Assembly: GCA_019925105.1 (NCBI GenBank)
Contig: JAHGAU010000003.1
Location: 2,034,966-2,098,965 of the forward strand
Length of the DNA stretch: 64,000 bases
From: Niebla homalea
Taxonomy: Eukaryota > Ascomycota > Lecanoromycetes > Lecanorales > Ramalinaceae
Direction of reading: 5' to 3'
Below the pieces are notes generated by a model, which had not been told where the DNA came from, made no database searches, and worked only from the letters and a program-made list of their open reading frames with translations. The position numbers and the translations under genes are program-made. Shown here piece by piece: positions 59,235 through 64,000 of the stretch (position 1 is the stretch's first letter; each line of letters opens with the position of its first letter).

Positions 59235-59830
59235 GGGGCACGTTGCCTCAGTCCCTCAGACGCTTCGGGTTAGTAGTGGCTGATAAATCGCCCCTTCTTC
59301 TACGCGTCTAAGCTTAGAACTCTGAATTCTTATTAAATCCGCTTTATTTCCTATTTTTTTTATAAAAAATCTTTACGTTAAAGCTTAAAGAATTATAATA
59401 AAAAGTAAAAATCTATAATATAAAGTATTTTAAAGCGAATAATTTATTAAATTTTATATTAAAAATAATTTTAAATAAAAATTTTAAAATATTTATAATT
59501 AAATTATATTCCGATTAAAAAGATAAAAGTTTCTATATTTTATAAAATAAAATAATAGGAATTATATATAAAATCTTAAAATTCTTAAATTTATTCTTAA
59601 TTAATTAATAAAGATTTTAAAGTATTATCTATATAAAATATACTTAATTTTATTTAAACATTATACTTAAAATTTAAAATTAAGCGGGGCGAAATATTTA
59701 AATAAAATACTATAAACCTAATAAAAATACGGGGCTCTGCGCTCAGACGTAAGGGAGCCTCTACAGCCCGCTGTGGCTAAGGCGTGGCAAAGCTATACCC
59801 ACGTCTTAAGGGACTGAGGCAAGGGGCACG
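59235..59830. mobile_element. 580-bp hAT-like MITE
   Basis: Terminal inverted repeats begin TTGCCTCAGTCCCT (14 bp perfect) at 59243 and end with the reverse complement at 59822. The element is flanked by an exact 8-bp direct repeat GGGGCACG (59235-59242 and 59823-59830), the target duplication length of hAT transposons. The interior is AT-rich with no ORF. It is therefore a non-autonomous element; the superfamily is inferred from the duplication length only. Confidence 0.82.
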
Positions 59831-60341
59831 TTTTAAGGGGGACTCTGAGCTCAAAAGTCAAAAAGGATGGTAGTATAATGTGAAAGGAAAAGCAAAGAAA
59901 CGATTAAGTATAATGGGAGAAGGGCCGTAACCCTCCTATATATTCTGAGCGTGCTGGCTTATAGGGGCAACTGGGTGCCGTACCTGGTGGGTGGTGGGTG
60001 GATTATAGGTGTCAGGGAACTGATCGAGGTCGAACTATAAACGGAATAGCTATAAGGGTATCTATGGTATAAGTGGCTATACTTATCCCTCGCTTTGCTG
60101 CAATGGCAGCACTTACCTATTCATACTTACTCCGGGAAGCGGGACGGGATAGGACGGTTTTTTGATTCACTTATCCTATCCCGCGTGGGACGGGATAAGG
60201 CTGTATCCTATCCCATCCCATCCCTATCCGGGCGGGATGGGATCGGGATATGCCAAGATCCCGCCAAGACGCGGGGTAATAGTGAATTAATAAGGGTATA
60301 GGTAAGGGTAAGGTTATTAAGGGTGCAGGTGAGGGTGAGGT

Positions 60342-60516
60342 TAATGAGGGTGATAAGGGTAATAAGGGTAATAAGGGTGATAAGGGTGATAAGGGTAATG
60401 AGGGTGATAAGGGTAATAAGGGTGAAAAGGGTGATAAGGGTAATAAGGGTGATAAGGGTGATAAGGGTGATAAGGGTGATAAGGGTGATAAGGGTGATAA
60501 GGGTATTGAGGGTGGT
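60342..60516 (+). repeat. 9-bp minisatellite (GTRATAAGG)
   Basis: About 18 tandem copies of a 9-bp unit, mostly GTGATAAGG or GTAATAAGG. It contains TAAGGG words but not the TTAGGG telomere unit. A related GGTAAGGGT-rich stretch continues on both sides (60290-60610). The apparent protein of Arg-Val-Ile repeats across it is a by-product of the repeat. Confidence 0.9.
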
Positions 60517-60607
60517 GGTGCAGGTAAGGGTGGTGGTAAGGGTGGTGGTAGTGATAATTAGAGGGTTATTTAAGCCGGGTAGCGTAAGGGTAAGGGTGCG
60601 GGTAAGG

Positions 60608-60756
60608 GTGAATTCAGGGGTAAATTATTATAAAGATTATTATAAATATTTTTTTAGTGGTTTATCGATAACCGGATTATGGTTTTTCCGGTTATTGATA
60701 AACTACCAAAAAAAATATTTCTGGTAATCTTTATAATAATCTACCCCTGAATTCAC
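60608..60756. repeat. 149-bp fold-back element
   Basis: A near-perfect inverted repeat: GTGAATTCAGGGGTA at the left is matched by its reverse complement at the right, and the pairing continues through about 48 bp per arm with a few transition mismatches. A second, inner hairpin (CGATAACCGG ... CCGGTTATTG) lies in the loop. No clear target duplication was found. It may be a MITE or a hairpin formed by inverted duplication. Confidence 0.85.
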
Positions 60757-62570
60757 TGTTTTAACCAGGTTTTCCCTTATCTTATCCGCCACCGGGATCT
60801 TAATATATCCCGATCCCATCCCGTCTACCATCTAGTTTTGAATGGTTGCAGCCTCCACCCATTCATTCCCTCCGCCGGGGGGAATTCCGTTTTACCCCTG
60901 CTATATCCTTAAATTATTCATTTTTAAAAATAAATAATTTAAGGTATTTTCCAGACCGGATCCCTTAACTTTATATAATAAAGGTATAAAGCTTAATACG
61001 GGCTATAAAACGAGCCCCGTTTAACCCGGATCGGGTAAAAGGCGATTTAATTATCGATTTTATTAAGTATGGGAATTCTGGAGGTTTAAGTTTAAGTTTA
61101 CTTCCTGACGTTAAAACTTACTTTTTCCCCCGCCGTTCCCCGCTAAAATATAATAATTGAACTTTTTAGCTTAAAATTAAGGCTTTTTAATAGTATTGGA
61201 AAAATAAAATTCCGTTTATTAATACTTATAATAATATTAAGGTAAATATTTAGCCATTTGATTTTTAAGGTTTAATAAAATATATTTAAATTATTTTTAA
61301 TTATTAATTATATTTATTAAACTTAAAAAGATTTTTATTAAAATAGTATTAATTTAACCCGGATATACTATAATCCGGGTATTATTAATACTTATATTAT
61401 TAAATACCTTATTAAATATTCAGAATTTTTAATAATTAAATTATATAATTATTATATTAAAGTATTCTTAATATAAGATAATAATATTAAAGTCTTAATT
61501 ATTATCTTATATTAAGCTTTTTATAATTTAAGGGTATTTTAAAAATATATTTATAATAAAGTTATTAAGTTTTAAGATAAAATTATTAAAACTTTATTTA
61601 TCTTATTACCTTATTTTTTACTTTATACCCTATAATGAAAACTTCTATAAAGAAAACGTAAATTTAAGTATAAGCTTTTAAACTTAGTTTATTTCGTATA
61701 ATTTAAGTAATTAATTATTAAATTATTATTATTATTAAATTCCTTTATTAAAACCGGTTAAATATAAAGTTACTTCCCGGCGTTAAAATCTTAAAAACCT
61801 TTAAAAAGGTATATTTTAAGGCTTATTTACCCTTTTACTTACCGGAAAAAATCAAATTATATAGAAAAAAAAAAGCTTTTAAATAAAGTTAAAATCAAAA
61901 AAATTTATTTATTATATTTAAATATATATTTAAAAAAGGTTTTTAACTTATAAAACCTTTACTTTATATTATTAATAACTTCCTTATTATTTATATTACC
62001 TTTTAATAATTTAATCCCGTAATAAAAGGTTTATTAATATATATAGTATTAAAATAAAGGCTTTAAAAAATTATATATTAAATAGGTAAATTGGAAAAAA
62101 CCGAAAAATAAGTAATAATTTTTATTAATATAATCCCCCCCCTTTTAATTATATAATAAAGGGCTATTTATAGATATATACCTTATTAACTTATACCTTT
62201 TAAGGTACTCTTATTTGCCGATTATAAAATTATTATAAATACGTTAATAAGCCCGGCTTAAACCGGTTTATTTTTAAATTATTATATTATTATTACCGTT
62301 ATTACCGCCATTAAGTATTAACCTTTATATAGCCCGGTTATTTTTAAATTATTAATAGACTTAGCTATTTTTAAGCCCTAGAATTCGTATTCATTTTAAA
62401 ATAATCGTTATAGGCTTGGTAAAGGCTTGGCCAATAATTTATCTATATAATACCCCTTCCCCCCCCTTAAATTTCTGTTTTTCTTATTATACTTAAATCA
62501 CTTAATCTACTTAATACCCAAGTAAACCAAATACCCTTTACCTATTACCTATTACTCGACTTATTACCTA
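60757..62570. other. AT-rich block without genes
   Basis: Extremely AT-rich, with all frames closed. Probably RIP-mutated repeat sequence; no terminal repeats were resolved. A few GC-richer islands (60780-60900) hold CCCATCCC-like words that also occur at 60130-60260. Confidence 0.5.
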
Positions 62571-62572
62571 TT

Positions 62573-62770
62573 ACTTCTACCTTTACCTTACCTTTACCTT
62601 TACCTTTATCTTACCCTTTACCCTTTACCCTTTATCTTACCCTTTACCCTTTACCCTTTACCCTTTACCCTTTACCCTTTACCTTGAACCTTTTACCTTT
62701 TACCTTTACTATACCTATTACCTTTATTACTACCTTATACCTTTACTCTTACCCTTTACCTTTACTCCTT
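62573..62770 (+). repeat. CCCTTTA-type microsatellite tract
   Basis: A degenerate run of six- and seven-base units (CTTTAC, CCCTTTA), with about eight consecutive CCCTTTA units in the centre (62630-62680). It is not the canonical TTAGGG telomere repeat. Confidence 0.85.
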
Positions 62771-63239
62771 TTTTTACCTTTTATTTATATCCATTTATAC
62801 AATAGACTCACCTTAAGCCCTTACCGAAAAGGCCTTCCTTTATTTATTTAATTATAAAATATTAATTTACCGTAATTATAAATACAATATAAGGATCGAC
62901 GAAATATACAATTACCTCCGATATTAGCACCCTTAACTTACCCTTTTAATAAAGGGTAAAATAATTAATTATATTAATAATAATTATTCCGGAGATATCT
63001 AAATCCCTAAGGAACCGATTACCGTTATATATTTATTACCGGTTTAATCCGGTTTTAAATATATAAATTACCTTTATATTTATTTAACATTAAACGGTAT
63101 TAAGGCTTATTATCGTACCGATTACCCGGATATTTATAAACCCGGAAAAAAAGGTGGTTTTTAATAAAAAACTTAACCTAAATTAAATACCCAATAAACG
63201 TCCGTTAAATATTAATAGTTATTTAACGCTGGATCCAAT

Positions 63240-63731
63240 CGTTATTTATTTAAAGTATTTAATACGGATAATAATAACGATAATAACGATTTATTTATGG
63301 ATATTCCGGCCTTTATTTATATTATTAAAATAAGGAAATTAACGGAACGGATTAAAACGGTTACCGAAAATTTAAATATAATAATTACGGAACCGGAAAA
63401 ATTCGAGGCTAATGCCTGGGTTGCCCGTACCGGGTAGGCCATTTATTTATTGAATTTTGATCTAGTTATAGCCCGGTTTTAATTAAAACCACCGGTAAAA
63501 CCGACTTTAAAATTAAACGATCCAGAGTAATTATTGATTTTATTATTATATTTAATAATAAAATTAATTAAAACTTTATTTAAAAAAACGGTTTTAATTA
63601 ATAAGCTAAGTACCATAAGCCGGAATTTACTAGAATATATAAATCGTAAAGAAACCGGTAACGTTATAAATAAAAAACCGTTTATAATATATATCGGTTT
63701 AAATACGATTTACTTTTATACCGAGGTTTAA
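63240..63731 (+). pseudogene. RIP-decayed ORF, probably of a repeat
   Basis: A single plus-strand frame stays readable with only a few stops for about 160 codons in DNA that is otherwise closed. It contains LFMDIPAFIYIIKIRKLTER, FEANAWVARTG, then stop, and ends in YIGLNTIYFYTEV. Stops sit where Gln, Trp or Arg codons would be expected after C-to-T or G-to-A. I do not recognise the protein; a transposable-element gene is the likeliest source. Confidence 0.4.
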
Positions 63732-63937
63732 CTTAATATATTTATTTATATATAGAATATTAAATTATTTACTTTAAGGAACCGTTTAAAATATAAATAT
63801 ATTAAATTATCTTTTATTTTATTTATTAAAGTATTAAGATTTATAAAAAATCAGTTAAAAAAATAAGTTATCTTTATTTTTTCTTTATTATTTATTATTT
63901 ATTATTTATATTTATTTTTTAACTTATAATTTTTACC

Positions 63938-63957
63938 ATTTTTTTTTTTTTTTTTTT
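63938..63957 (+). repeat. Poly-T run
   Basis: A run of about 20 T, within a T-rich stretch that continues to the window end. Confidence 0.85.
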
Positions 63958-64000
63958 ACCTTTTTTATATTTTACTTTACCCTTTTTTATTTTTATTTTT

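Noticed and set aside
60323..60727. 134-codon ORF with Arg-Val-Ile repeats
   Set aside because: It is a translation of the 9-bp minisatellite and then of the fold-back element.
62573..62770. Telomere
   Set aside because: Units are CCCTTTA and variants, not the CCCTAA of filamentous fungi, and the sequence continues far beyond them.
1..64000. tRNA, rRNA or other structured RNA genes
   Set aside because: Nothing with tRNA box A/B order or rRNA-like sequence was noticed by eye; a tRNAscan or Infernal run would settle it.

Overview
This is nuclear DNA from a filamentous ascomycete (Pezizomycotina; a Dothideomycete is my guess from gene style, not shown). Signs are short GT-AG introns (about 47-121 nt) with CTNAC-like branch points, a Zn2Cys6 regulator, a fungal P450, an F-box protein, a DUF6604-type protein, and an AT-rich tail in which a retrotransposon has been wrecked by C-to-T/G-to-A changes typical of repeat-induced point mutation (RIP).

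Layout. (1) 1-2576: tandem units of about 1.2 kb, each carrying one small P/S-rich protein gene with two DLYxxFAP motifs. (2) 3.8-12 kb: an F-box protein, a small two-exon gene and a membrane-protein remnant, separated by gene-poor DNA. (3) 12.4-20 kb: a seven-exon cytochrome P450 (intact), an NmrA-like gene broken by frameshifts, a tiny membrane protein and an intact three-exon Zn2Cys6 regulator. (4) 20.3-37 kb: the main discovery, an array of at least eight small paralogous genes (H, F, G, E, D, A, B, C, plus decayed pieces). They share almost no sequence, but share an exon plan: five exons with intron phases 2-0-2-1 (in B and F the last exon is uncertain). Exon 1 is short and ends in a strand such as RLxIL, exon 3 holds a NAFIxD-like strand, and exon 4 ends in ID(E/D)xG(F/Y). 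D and C carry clear lesions, so the array is turning over by birth and death. (5) 37-39.5 kb: a DUF6604-type protein. (6) 41-46.2 kb: a phosphotransferase-like fragment, an MFS transporter with two frameshifts and a fungal-TF-domain gene with a stop and a frame change. (7) 48-51 kb: two secreted or membrane proteins on the minus strand. (8) From about 51.5 kb: an AT-rich block with a complete but RIP-destroyed Ty3/gypsy chromovirus on the minus strand (matching 347-bp LTRs, 5-bp target duplication), a 580-bp MITE with an 8-bp target duplication, minisatellites and a 149-bp fold-back.

The P450, NmrA, Zn2Cys6, MFS and TF genes look like a metabolic or detoxification locus in partial decay; that link is inferred from neighbourhood only. 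Exon coordinates were worked out by hand from splice signals and reading frame. Copy letters (A-L) in the array are my own labels.
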